Shown one piece after another: positions 28,268 through 36,796 of a DNA stretch of 60,611 nucleotides (its first letter is position 1; each line of letters starts with the position of its first letter). This stretch comes from an uncultured Acidobacteriia bacterium (GTDB lineage Bacteria; Acidobacteriota; Terriglobia; Bryobacterales; Bryobacteraceae). Below the pieces are notes generated by a model that worked only from the letters and a program-made list of their open reading frames with translations, was not told where the DNA came from and did no database searches. The DNA lies in assembly GCA_903925975.1 (NCBI GenBank), contig CAIYHG010000016.1:1-60611 (forward strand), written 5' to 3'. A program made the translations under genes and the position numbers.

Positions 28268-29944
28268 ATGGCGAATTCGGCCAAAGCGATCATTCCCTTT
28301 CCGCGGCGCGCGCCGGAGAGTCTGCCGAGTACCGCCGTGCCCCGAACCCGCGCCGAACGCGAAGGCCTGCGGCGGCTCGCGGAGGATTTTGCGGCGGCCA
28401 ATGCGGCTCGTCTTGTCCCGCCCTTGGTGTTGGACGAGTTGCGCGAAGCCGCGCGTGACCTGGTCCGCTCGGCAGAGATAGATCCGCACTACACCGATTT
28501 CGCCGCCGTGCTGCTGAGCAACGAAGTCTGGAAGGATCATTTCGCCGGCGTGCCCTACGACCGCCGCCTGCTGATGCTGCCCAAGTGCCTTCGCCTGGCC
28601 GAGAAATGCCCCGCGCCCATGGACGAGTATGGCCTGGTGTGCCAGCGGTGCGGGCTGTGCCCCATACGCGACTTGCAGGAAGAGGCGGAGAGCCTCGGCT
28701 ATGCCGTGCTGGTGGCCGAAGGCTCGGATCTGGTCACCTCGATCATACAAACCGGAAAGATCAGCGCCATCCTGGGCGTCAGTTGCCTCTCGGTGCTGGA
28801 GCGGGCGTTCCCTTATATGGAAGCGGCCTCGATCCCAGGCATCGCCATCCCTCTGCTTTACGACGGCTGCAGAGACACGGCGATCGATCTTGATTGGGTG
28901 CTCGATGCCATTCACCTCAGCGGAGCCGACCGCACGGTCCGCCTGGATCTGGACGAGTTGCGCGGAGAGGTTCAATCCTGGTTCAAGCCGGAAGTGCTCG
29001 GCAGCTTGCTTGGCCGCGCGGCGGAGAGTGAAACCGAGAGGATTGCGTGGGAGTGGCTGGCGCGAGGCGGCAAGCGCTGGCGGCCGTTTCTGACTGTCTG
29101 CGCATGGAAGGCGCTTGAAGACGACCCCCGCGCCGATATCCCCGATTCGCTCAAGCGCCTCGCCGTCGCCGTGGAGTGTTTTCACAAGGCTTCGCTGATA
29201 CACGACGACATAGAAGACGGTGACGAAGTGCGGTACGGCGAGAAGACCCTGCATGTGGAATACGGCGTGCCGGTGGCCTTGAATTGCGGCGATTTGCTGA
29301 TTGGCGAAGGATACCGGCTGATTGCCGCCTCGGGCGCTTCGGCCGAAGCCATCGCCGCGATGCTGCAGGTGGCGTCTCGCGGCCACCGGACGCTCTGCCT
29401 CGGGCAGGGCGCGGAATTGTGCTGGCTTCGCACTCCCCAGCCCATGAGTCCGGCGGAGGTGCTGCACATATTCCGCCAGAAGACCGCGCCGTCTTTCGAA
29501 GTCGCCCTTCAGATGGGGGCCGCTCTGGCTGGAGCCGGCGAAGGCGTATCGAGCGTGCTTTCCGCCTTCAGCGACGCGCTGGGCGTAGCCTACCAGATCC
29601 GCGACGACCTGGAGGATATTGCTACCGGCGAGGTGCGCCCTTCGCTGCCGCTTGCGATCGCCTATGAGCGCGCCAGGGGCGAGGAGCGCGAGACCCTTGA
29701 GCGGGTATGGCAAAGGCAAGCGGAAATTCCCGGCGAGCTCGTCGCCCGCCTTGCCGAGGCGCGATGCCGGGGCTTGCTCGATGCGTATCGCGAGCGGGCG
29801 CTGCGCTCGCTTCTGGCTTTGGCGAATCCCAGTTTGAAGGGGCTGCTTCGCCGTGTGGCGGGGAAGATCTTCCAAGTGGAGATGAGAGGTTGGTGCAGTG
29901 AGTTTGAGACTCGAAATGCTGCAGGCCCTGCGCCTGTCGCGTAG
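28268..29944 (+). CDS. DUF116 - isoprenyl diphosphate synthase fusion
   Basis: A 558-residue fusion starting at ATG 28268, one base past the radical SAM stop. Residues about 70-215 are DUF116, with LLMLPKCLRLAEKCP, CQRCGLCPIRD, ILGVSCLSVLE and YDGCRDTAID, a cysteine-rich set able to hold an iron-sulfur cluster. From about 250 onward it is a trans-polyprenyl synthase with GGKRWRP (267-273), the first Asp-rich motif DDIED (313-317) and the second DDLED (446-450), all intact. The synthase half should condense IPP with allylic diphosphates; chain length cannot be read. Stand-alone synthases are about 300 residues, so the fusion itself is unusual. Confidence 0.88.
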   Translation: MANSAKAIIPFPRRAPESLPSTAVPRTRAEREGLRRLAEDFAAANAARLVPPLVLDELREAARDLVRSAEIDPHYTDFAAVLLSNEVWKDHFAGVPYDRRLLMLPKCLRLAEKCPAPMDEYGLVCQRCGLCPIRDLQEEAESLGYAVLVAEGSDLVTSIIQTGKISAILGVSCLSVLERAFPYMEAASIPGIAIPLLYDGCRDTAIDLDWVLDAIHLSGADRTVRLDLDELRGEVQSWFKPEVLGSLLGRAAESETERIAWEWLARGGKRWRPFLTVCAWKALEDDPRADIPDSLKRLAVAVECFHKASLIHDDIEDGDEVRYGEKTLHVEYGVPVALNCGDLLIGEGYRLIAASGASAEAIAAMLQVASRGHRTLCLGQGAELCWLRTPQPMSPAEVLHIFRQKTAPSFEVALQMGAALAGAGEGVSSVLSAFSDALGVAYQIRDDLEDIATGEVRPSLPLAIAYERARGEERETLERVWQRQAEIPGELVARLAEARCRGLLDAYRERALRSLLALANPSLKGLLRRVAGKIFQVEMRGWCSEFETRNAAGPAPVA

Positions 29945-30776
29945 CCAGCTCGGTGATTCATCCGCGCTGGTCGGCGAGTATCTTCGCTCCCAGCTCAGCC
30001 CGGAAGGGGGGTTCTGCGACCGCTCCGGCCGCGGCGATCTATATTACACGGTCTTCGGGCTGGAATCTCTGATCGCCTTGGGCGCGCCCGTGCCACCCGC
30101 GATTGTCCCCTACCTGCTCGGCTTCGGTCTCGGCGAGAAACTGGATCTGGTCCACCTGTGTTGTCTGATCCGTTGCAGGGCAAGCGCCGGCGTGCTGCCG
30201 TCTAACGCCGAGCTAGACACGCTTCTCGCGCGGCTTGAGAGTTATCGAACCGCCGACGGCGGCTATAGCCCGGAACCGGGCGCTGCATCTGGGTCCGCTT
30301 ACGGTTGCTTCTTAGTGGCCATGGCATTCGAGGACCTCGGACAACCAATCCCCGCGAAGGACCGAGCCGTTCACTGCCTGAAGCAGCTTCAAGCCGCCGA
30401 TGGCGGCTTTGCGAACCAGCCCAACCAAGCCTTTGGACTGACCCCGTCCACGGCGGCTGCCGCGACGCTGTTGCAGTCACTAGGCGAGGAACTTCCGCCG
30501 GGCCTCGATTCGTGGCTTCTTTCCCGAGTCCATCCGGAAGGCGGTTTCTACGCCATCCCCGCCGCGCCCATTCCGGACCTGCTTTCCACTGCTACGGCTC
30601 TCCACGCCCTCGCCCACATGCCCGTCTCGCTCGATTCGCTTCGCGAGCCGTGCCTGGATTTCGTGAATTCGTTGTGGACCGGCGGCGGCGCATTCGCCGG
30701 CAGTTGGGCCGACAGCACGCCGGATTGCGAATACACCTACTACGGCCTGCTGGCTCTGGGACATCTGGGCGAATGA
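29898..30776 (+). CDS. prenyltransferase/squalene-oxidase repeat protein (alpha6 barrel)
   Basis: A 292-residue protein from GTG 29898 (ATG 29916 is possible), overlapping the fusion gene by 47 nt. Repeats of the alpha-alpha barrel type recur, each with a GG turn: ADGGYSPEPGAASGSAYGCF, ADGGFANQPNQAFGLTPST and PEGGFYAIPAAPIPDLLSTA. It ends in a DCEYTYYGLLALGHLG segment like protein-prenyltransferase beta subunits. The zinc-binding Asp-Cys pair of those enzymes is not recognisable and there is no DxDD motif. It may be a partner or second half for the cyclase encoded next. Overlap with that gene is by ATGA. Confidence 0.78.
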   Translation: MSLRLEMLQALRLSRSQLGDSSALVGEYLRSQLSPEGGFCDRSGRGDLYYTVFGLESLIALGAPVPPAIVPYLLGFGLGEKLDLVHLCCLIRCRASAGVLPSNAELDTLLARLESYRTADGGYSPEPGAASGSAYGCFLVAMAFEDLGQPIPAKDRAVHCLKQLQAADGGFANQPNQAFGLTPSTAAAATLLQSLGEELPPGLDSWLLSRVHPEGGFYAIPAAPIPDLLSTATALHALAHMPVSLDSLREPCLDFVNSLWTGGGAFAGSWADSTPDCEYTYYGLLALGHLGE

Positions 30777-32533
30777 ACGCGGACCACACATTGACGCGGC
30801 TGAGCCAGCGCCTTCTAGAGGCCCGCGGACAGCGTGCGCACTGGACCGGCGAGCTTTCCGATAGCGCCCTTTCGACGGCGACTGCCGTGATCGCGCTGTA
30901 CCTCGCCGATCCTGGCGATCCACTGGCAGGAGCAGGGCTGGATTGGCTGGAACGCACGCAAAACGCCGATGGAGGGTTTGGCGACACCATCAAGAGCGCG
31001 AGCAACCTGAGCACGACGGCGCTCTGCTGGGCGGCATTCTCGATCACCGGCCGCAAGGGGGCGGCTGAGAGTCGCGCGGTCGAATGGGTGCGCCGCACTG
31101 CGGGAAGATTGGAACCGAAAGCCTTGGCCGGCGCGCTCGCCGCGCGGTACGGCGGCGACCGCACGTTCTCGGTCCCTATTCTCACGGTGTTGGCCGTGGC
31201 GGGGATCGTGCCATGGCGAATGGTTCCGCAACTGCCGTTCGAATTAGCGGCGTGCCCCCGCTCCTGGTTCGCCCGGCTCGGGCTGCCCGTGGTGAGCTAT
31301 GCGCTTCCCGCGCTGATCGCTATCGGCCAGGCGCGGCATCGCAAGCAACCATCGAGGAATCCGGCGGCCCGCCTGATTCGCGCCTTGACTGCCGGCAGAA
31401 CGCTCGGCGTTCTGGAGCGTATCCAGCCTCCCAACGGCGGCTATTTAGAAGCAACGCCGCTCACCAGTTTTGTGTGCATCAGCTTGTTGGCGGCGGGGCT
31501 GGAGGGCGGCCTCGTGCTGACTCGCGGCCTTGATTTTCTGCGCCGGTCTGTTCGCCCCCACGGCAGTTGGCCCATCGATACCAATCTGGCCACTTGGGCT
31601 ACCACGCTTTCCGTAAACGCTTTGCGGGACCGTTTGCCGGAAACGGATCGCGAGCCCATCGCGGCCTGGCTCTTGGCTCAGCAGTATCAGACCGTTCACC
31701 CGTATACCGGCGCAGCCCCGGGAGGCTGGTCCTGGACGAATCTTCCCGGCGGAGTGCCCGACGCGGACGACACGGCGGGCGCGTTGCTCGCCCTTCATAC
31801 GCTGGGATTGCGCAGCCCCGCGATCATCGCTGCGGCAACCTCGGGCGTGCGATGGCTGCTCGGAGTGCAAAACCGCGACGGCGGAATCCCCACTTTTTGC
31901 CGGGGCTGGGGGAAACTGCCCTTCGACCGCAGTTCGGCCGATATTACCGCTCATGCGCTACTAGCGTGGTCCGCTTGGCGGCCGTCGCTTCGCCCGGCCG
32001 ATCAATCGCTCGTGGATGGAGCCATCGCGCGCGCCATCGAGTTTCTCGAAGGCGCGCAGAGGCCCGATGGCGCCTGGAGCCCCCTCTGGTTTGGAAACCA
32101 GTTCGCGCGAAACGAAGAGAACCCGGTCTACGGTACGGCTCGCGTGCTGCTGGGGATGCGGCGCGTTCGGCCCGACTCCCCGGCGGCGCAGCGAGCGGTC
32201 TTGTGGCTGCTCGGCGCCCGAAACGAAGACGGGGGCTGGGGGGGCGAGCGCGGCGTCGCATCCAGCATTGAAGAGACATCGCTTGCCGTTTCCGCCCTCG
32301 CCGGTTTGCCCGGCGCTGCCGGGCAAGAGGCCGTCCGCGAGGGGGCGGCATGGATCGCCCGCACTACCTGCGGCGGAGAGCAGACGCCGCCGTCGCCAAT
32401 CGGCCTCTATTTCGCGCGGCTTTGGTATTACGAATCGACCTACCCTCTGATCTTTGCCCTGGAGGCGTTGCGGCGCGTGGCGGATTACGGGGCCGTAGCG
32501 CCGGCAAAGAAGGAATGCAGTCGTGAGAACTAA
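30773..32533 (+). CDS. squalene-hopene cyclase-like class II terpene cyclase
   Basis: A 586-residue protein from ATG 30773. It carries the class II acid motif DADD (330-333) in GGVPDADDTAGALLAL, which protonates the polyene in squalene-hopene cyclases. QW-type repeats recur: QNADGGFGD, QNRDGGIPTF, RPDGAWSPLW and NEDGGWGG. The C-terminus ends in LYFARLWYYESTYPLIFAL, like SHC. It is shorter than typical SHC (about 630 residues), and its N-terminal half is divergent, so the substrate may not be squalene. No squalene synthase gene is near. The preceding isoprenyl synthase suggests a polyprenyl diphosphate or derived lipid. Its end overlaps the CobW start. Confidence 0.85.
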   Translation: MNADHTLTRLSQRLLEARGQRAHWTGELSDSALSTATAVIALYLADPGDPLAGAGLDWLERTQNADGGFGDTIKSASNLSTTALCWAAFSITGRKGAAESRAVEWVRRTAGRLEPKALAGALAARYGGDRTFSVPILTVLAVAGIVPWRMVPQLPFELAACPRSWFARLGLPVVSYALPALIAIGQARHRKQPSRNPAARLIRALTAGRTLGVLERIQPPNGGYLEATPLTSFVCISLLAAGLEGGLVLTRGLDFLRRSVRPHGSWPIDTNLATWATTLSVNALRDRLPETDREPIAAWLLAQQYQTVHPYTGAAPGGWSWTNLPGGVPDADDTAGALLALHTLGLRSPAIIAAATSGVRWLLGVQNRDGGIPTFCRGWGKLPFDRSSADITAHALLAWSAWRPSLRPADQSLVDGAIARAIEFLEGAQRPDGAWSPLWFGNQFARNEENPVYGTARVLLGMRRVRPDSPAAQRAVLWLLGARNEDGGWGGERGVASSIEETSLAVSALAGLPGAAGQEAVREGAAWIARTTCGGEQTPPSPIGLYFARLWYYESTYPLIFALEALRRVADYGAVAPAKKECSREN

Positions 32534-33614
32534 GCTCATCGTGGTCGGGGGTTTTCTCGGATCGGGGAAGACCACGCTCCTCAGGGAGGCGGCCCGCCGT
32601 CTGACGCAACAAGGCAAAGCGGTTGGGTTGATCACGAACGACCAAGCGCCCGGTCTTGTCGATACGGCGATCCTCACGGGCAGCGGGTTGGGCGTGATGG
32701 AAGTGGCAGGGAGTTGCTTCTGCTGCAATTTCGGCGGGTTCGAGAACGCTATTCAATCCCTGATTGACAAGCAGGCGGATATCATCCTGGCCGAGCCCGT
32801 GGGCAGTTGCACGGACCTTGCGGCCACCATCATGCAGCCGCTCCAGGGCCGTCGTCCCGATATCGATCTCGCGCCGCTCACTGTGCTTTCGAGTCCCGAC
32901 CAAGTCCGCGAGGCGCTGCGGAAAAGCGCCTCTGCGATGCACGATAGCGCGGTCTACATTCTGTGCCTCCAAATGGCGGAATCCGACTATCTCCTGCTGA
33001 ACAAAGTGGACCTGCTGGACGCCATCGAACGCGCCGCCCTGACCGGACTGCTGCGGGAGGCGTTTCCATCTAAGACAGTGGGTGAGATTTCGGCGCGCAC
33101 GGGCGATGGGATCGATGGGTGGCTGGCCAGCGTCCTTCTCGGCGGCGAGGCCGGCAAGAACATCGTCGATGTGGATTACGACCGATACGCGGAAGGGGAG
33201 GCGGTGCTTGGCTGGCTCAACGCCGCCATTCAGCTCCAATCGGTGGAAGGAGACGTCGATTTCCTGAGGCCTACGCTGGCTTTAATGAGAAGGCTGCATG
33301 CGGAGTTTCGTGAAACGAACTCGGAAATCGGGCATCTCAAAGCCATCGTGGAATCGGGCGGCCAGCAAAGAGTCGCGAACCTCACCAGACTGAGTGGCGA
33401 GGTGGCAACGATGGATGAATCGCCGCTGCCGGGGACGCGGGCGCTGCTGACTCTGAACGCACGTGTGCAGATGCCCGCGCCGGCCCTCGAAACCATAGCG
33501 CGCCGGGCGATCTCCGCTCTTTCCGGAAGAGCCGTGGCGGCTTCCACCACTGCGTTTCGCTGTCTGACTCCGGGACGGCCGCAACCCACTTACCGCTACC
33601 ACAACCAGAGATGA
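32523..33614 (+). CDS. CobW/G3E-family GTPase
   Basis: A 363-residue P-loop GTPase from GTG 32523. Motifs are the Walker A GGFLGSGKTTL, the metal-site CFCC within GSCFCCNFGGF (the family usually reads GCxCC), switch residues in IILAEPVGSC, and the guanine motif NKVD. G3E proteins insert or deliver metals (cobalamin, zinc, nickel). In this operon a role in loading a metal into the radical SAM, DUF116 or cyclase proteins is possible, but no metal can be named. It overlaps both neighbours. Confidence 0.85.
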   Translation: MRTKLIVVGGFLGSGKTTLLREAARRLTQQGKAVGLITNDQAPGLVDTAILTGSGLGVMEVAGSCFCCNFGGFENAIQSLIDKQADIILAEPVGSCTDLAATIMQPLQGRRPDIDLAPLTVLSSPDQVREALRKSASAMHDSAVYILCLQMAESDYLLLNKVDLLDAIERAALTGLLREAFPSKTVGEISARTGDGIDGWLASVLLGGEAGKNIVDVDYDRYAEGEAVLGWLNAAIQLQSVEGDVDFLRPTLALMRRLHAEFRETNSEIGHLKAIVESGGQQRVANLTRLSGEVATMDESPLPGTRALLTLNARVQMPAPALETIARRAISALSGRAVAASTTAFRCLTPGRPQPTYRYHNQR

Positions 33615-34909
33615 AGATCCTCTCGTTCACTGCCGGCGCGGCGCGGATGTATTGCGGCAGTTGCCTGCGAGACAACGCGCTGGCCGCCGAGCTCAAGCGG
33701 CAGGGGCACGACGTAATTCTGCAACCGCTCTATACGCCCACGCGTACCGACGAGGCCAATGTCAGCGAGGCGCGGGTGTTTCTGAACGGGATCTCCGCCT
33801 ACCTCGATCAGGAGTCCGCCTTCTTTCGCAAGGAACATAGCCTGCTTGACCGGCTGTGGGACGCGAGCTGGGTTCTGAAGCTGGCATCGCGCACCTCGAT
33901 CCGCGTGGACCCGCACCGTCTGGGTGCGCTGACGGTCTCCACTCTTCGCGGCGAAGACGGATTCCAACTGAAGGAGATCCGGAAACTAGCCGACTGGCTT
34001 CGCTCCGAGTCGCCCCCCGATATTGCGGTACTGCCCAATTCGCTATTGATCGGGCTGGCGCGCCCCATCCGCGAAGCGCTCCGGCGGCCCGTCTGCTGCA
34101 CGCTGCAGGGCGAGGAATTGTTTCTCAATCAACTGCCGGAGCCGTACCGGATGGAGGCGCTGGAGCTGATCCGCGCCAAGGCCTCGGACGTGGACGCCTT
34201 CATCGCCGTCAGCGAATACAGCGCGCGCTACTGGATTCGCGAGTCGGGGCTCCCGGAGCGGAAGATGCACGTGGTTCCGCTCGGCATCAACCTGGAAGGG
34301 TTCGACGCTCCGCGCATTCCGCGGGACCGGTTCACGGTCGGCTACCTGGCGCGAATCGCGCCCGAAAAAGGGCTCGACACTTTGGCGGAGGCTTACATCC
34401 TGTTCAGGCGGAAAGCGGATGTGGACCGGGCTGCGCTGCGGGCAGCCGGGTACCTAGCCCTCGAACACAAGGATTACCTGAATGGCGTAAGGCGCCGTTT
34501 AGAGAAAGCCGGACTCGGGCACGAGTTCAGCTACGAAGGCGCTTTGGATCGCGAGCGGAAGCTCGAATTTCTGCGCGGACTGGACGTGTTCAGCGTGCCC
34601 TGCACTTACGACGAGCCCAAGGGCATTTCGCTTCTGGAAGCGATGGCGGCGGGAGTGCCCGTGGCGCAGCCCCGGCGCGGGGCGTTCCCTGAGATCGTCG
34701 AGAGAACCGCGGGCGGAGTGCTAGCGCGTTCCGCCGATACGGGCGGCCTGGCGGACGCCATCTACGAGTTATGGAAGAATTCGGCAATGGCCGCGGAACT
34801 TGGACGCCAGGGCGCTCAGGGAGTCCGCGAGCGCTACAGCGCCGGGCGCATGGCCGAGAGCGCGATCGAGGCGTACCGCGCGGTGGTAGCCGCCAATCCT
34901 GTTCCGTAA
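33611..34909 (+). CDS. GT4-family glycosyltransferase, last gene of the operon
   Basis: A 432-residue GT-B enzyme. The N-terminal MKILSFTAGAARMYCGSCLR is the hallmark of this GT4 subgroup. The donor-binding C-terminal domain shows VGYLARIAPEKGLDTL and the EX7E-type segment DEPKGISLLEAMAAGVPVAQ. It has no membrane span. It probably adds a sugar from a nucleotide donor to the lipid made by the preceding genes, which would make the product a glycolipid. That step is inferred from position only. Its ATG overlaps the CobW stop. Confidence 0.9.
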   Translation: MKILSFTAGAARMYCGSCLRDNALAAELKRQGHDVILQPLYTPTRTDEANVSEARVFLNGISAYLDQESAFFRKEHSLLDRLWDASWVLKLASRTSIRVDPHRLGALTVSTLRGEDGFQLKEIRKLADWLRSESPPDIAVLPNSLLIGLARPIREALRRPVCCTLQGEELFLNQLPEPYRMEALELIRAKASDVDAFIAVSEYSARYWIRESGLPERKMHVVPLGINLEGFDAPRIPRDRFTVGYLARIAPEKGLDTLAEAYILFRRKADVDRAALRAAGYLALEHKDYLNGVRRRLEKAGLGHEFSYEGALDRERKLEFLRGLDVFSVPCTYDEPKGISLLEAMAAGVPVAQPRRGAFPEIVERTAGGVLARSADTGGLADAIYELWKNSAMAAELGRQGAQGVRERYSAGRMAESAIEAYRAVVAANPVP

Positions 34910-35000
34910 GTTCGATTTCCGCTCTGCGCTTCACCGGGGACAAGGGCATCACGGAAGGCTTTCACAACAAGATGGAGCCAATTAGCCGGCGGGCTTACGG

Positions 35001-35186
35001 GTTCTTAGAAAGGGCGTAGAGCCAAGGTTTGGGATTGGCGTTTGCCCCCGCAATTGGCGTAGAGCCGAAAACTACCGGCAGCGAGTGCAGGTGCTATGTT
35101 CTTAGAAAGGTTTGGGATTGGCGTTTGCCCCCGCAATTGGCGTAGAGCCCCCGCAATTGGCGTAGAGCCCCAAGGTTTGGGATTGG
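35001..35186. repeat. mosaic direct repeats beside tRNA-Pro
   Basis: A 43-bp unit (35024-35066) recurs exactly at 35107-35149, spaced 83 bp start to start. Its right half (CCCGCAATTGGCGTAGAGCC) is repeated once more at about 35149-35169, and its left half (AAGGTTTGGGATTGG) again at about 35172-35186. GTTCTTAGAAAGG precedes both full copies (35001 and 35098). The rest of the 34910-35199 gap shows no gene. Confidence 0.85.
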
Positions 35187-35199
35187 ATCTTTAAAGGAA

Positions 35200-35277
35200 T
35201 GGTCGGGGCGAGTGGATTCGAACCACCGACCTCCTGGTCCCGAACCAGGCGCTCTAGCCAGGCTGAGCCACGCCCCG
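35200..35277 (-). tRNA. tRNA-Pro (anticodon CGG)
   Basis: On the minus strand the acceptor stem CGGGGCG/CGCCCCG closes a full cloverleaf. It contains a D-arm GCTC...GAGC, anticodon arm CCTGG-TTCGGGA-CCAGG with anticodon CGG, and T-arm GGTGG-TTCGAAT-CCACT. Discriminator A and an encoded CCA occupy 35203-35200. C1-G72 is typical of bacterial tRNA-Pro. Confidence 0.96.
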
Positions 35278-35332
35278 ACTTCTACAGTGTAATCTGTTGC
35301 GGGGGCTTACCACAAGCTCGTACCATCGAATT

Positions 35333-36648
35333 GTGACCGGGAAGAAGCAATTGCGCGAGTTGCCGGCGGTTTATGAGGTGCTCGACCGCCTCTCGCCTGC
35401 CACTGCCCGCTTCCCTCGCAATCTTGTAGTGGCCGAGACGCGCCGCGTATTGGATGAGTGCCGCGCGGAGCTGCTGGCGGGCAATGCGTGCGATACGCCG
35501 GTGGAGCAGCGCGTGGAACGGGCGCTCGAAGCGCTCGCCGCGCCGTCGCTGCGCCCGGCGATCAATGCGACGGGCGTGGTGCTGCACACAAACCTGGGGC
35601 GCGCGCCGCTGGGCGCGATCTCGCCGCCGCCGGGTTATTCGAATTTGGAATACGATCTGGCCTCGGGGCGGCGGGGCAAGCGGGACGCGCACACCGGGCC
35701 GCTGCTCGAACGGCTGCTCGGGGCGCCCGGAATCGCGGTGAACAACAATGCCGCGGCGGTGTTTCTCGCGATTGCGGAACTCGCGGACGGGGGCGAGGCT
35801 ATTGTTTCCCGCGGCGAACTGATCGAAATCGGCGATGGCTTCCGCATTCCCGATATCATGGCCCGCTCCGGCGCTGTAATCCGCGAGGTGGGGACCACCA
35901 ACCGCACGCGCATCGAGGATTACCGCGCCGCCATCAGCGAGCGCACGCGGCTGATTCTGCGCGTACACCCCAGCAATTTCCGCATCGAAGGGTTCACCGC
36001 GCGGCCCGAACTGGCCGAACTGGTTGCTCTGGGGCGCGAGTTCGCGTTGCCGGTTTATGAGGACCTGGGCAGCGGGTGCCTGGCCGACCTGCGCCCGTTC
36101 GGCATTGACGAGCCGCTGGTTTCCGAAAGCCTCGCGGCCGGCGTGGACCTGGTTTCCTTCAGCGGCGATAAGCTTCTGGGCGGGCCGCAGGCCGGCATTC
36201 TCGCGGGGAGGCCCGACCTGGTGGCGCGGTTGCGCGAGAACCCGCTCTTCCGCGCGCTCCGGCTCGACAAGACGATCTGCTACGCTCTGGAGCAAACGCT
36301 GCGGGCCATTCTGCTGGAGCGGTGGGAGGACGTGCCCGCGCTGGCGATGATCCGCCGCAGCCCAGCCGAGATTCGCGGGCGCTGCGAGGGTTGCTGGCGC
36401 AAATTCCCTCGCTCCGAGCTTCGATCACTGCCGGCAGTTCGGTAATCGGCGGAGGCGCTACTCCGCAGCAATCGATTCCCACTTGGCTCATCGTGATCGA
36501 TGGCGACGCAACGGCCATGGAACGGGCGCTCCGCGCTTGCGATCCGCCGGTGATCGCGCGCATTCAGAACAAGCAGTTGACGCTTGACCTGCGAACCGTA
36601 CTAACGGAAGAAGAGAGCGCACTAGCGGCGGCACTGAGCGCTCTCTGA
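35333..36648 (+). pseudogene. selA: L-seryl-tRNA(Sec) selenium transferase, frameshifted
   Basis: SelA converts Ser-tRNA(Sec) to Sec-tRNA(Sec) with selenophosphate and PLP. The first frame (GTG 35333 to 36445) has the family body, including INATGVVLHTNLGRAPLG and the PLP lysine in SFSGDKLLGGPQAGI. The family's C-terminal part (GLLAQIPSLRASITAGSSVI, then PPVIARIQNKQLTLDLRTV) continues in the -1 frame to 36648. The switch point is near 36380-36392, so a single missing base explains it. It may be a true mutation, a sequencing error or, less likely, recoding. No selB or selD lies nearby. Confidence 0.85.
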
Positions 36649-36728
36649 CAAGCCGCGGCTGCGTAATCTCGCGGCCGCCTCGACGACCTCGTTGGTGATT
36701 GAGCCTGAATCTCAAGGCGGCAAGAAAA

Positions 36729-36764
36729 GTCGAGATGAATCTCGACTCTGCAGGCTGAAGCCCG
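36729..36764. repeat. mini-hairpin pair downstream of selA
   Basis: GTCGAGA/TCTCGAC around TGAA (36729-36746) is followed by GCAGGCT/AGCCCGC around GA (36749-36764, one mismatch). The first stem is the same as one in the 8941-9033 array. They lie between selA and the convergent M48 gene. Confidence 0.7.
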
Positions 36765-36796
36765 CGCCACAATCGGCGGCGGATGGGGCGGATCGG

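Noticed and set aside
27941-29875. 644-codon minus-strand frame opposite the DUF116-synthase gene
   Set aside because: Very long but antisense to intact synthase motifs; explained by G+C-rich third positions.
35001-35186. CRISPR-like repeat cluster
   Set aside because: Only two full copies, partial copies fused directly, no regular spacers.
36375-36400. programmed -1 frameshift in selA
   Set aside because: No slippery heptamer or obvious stimulatory structure was seen at the switch point; a missing base is simpler.
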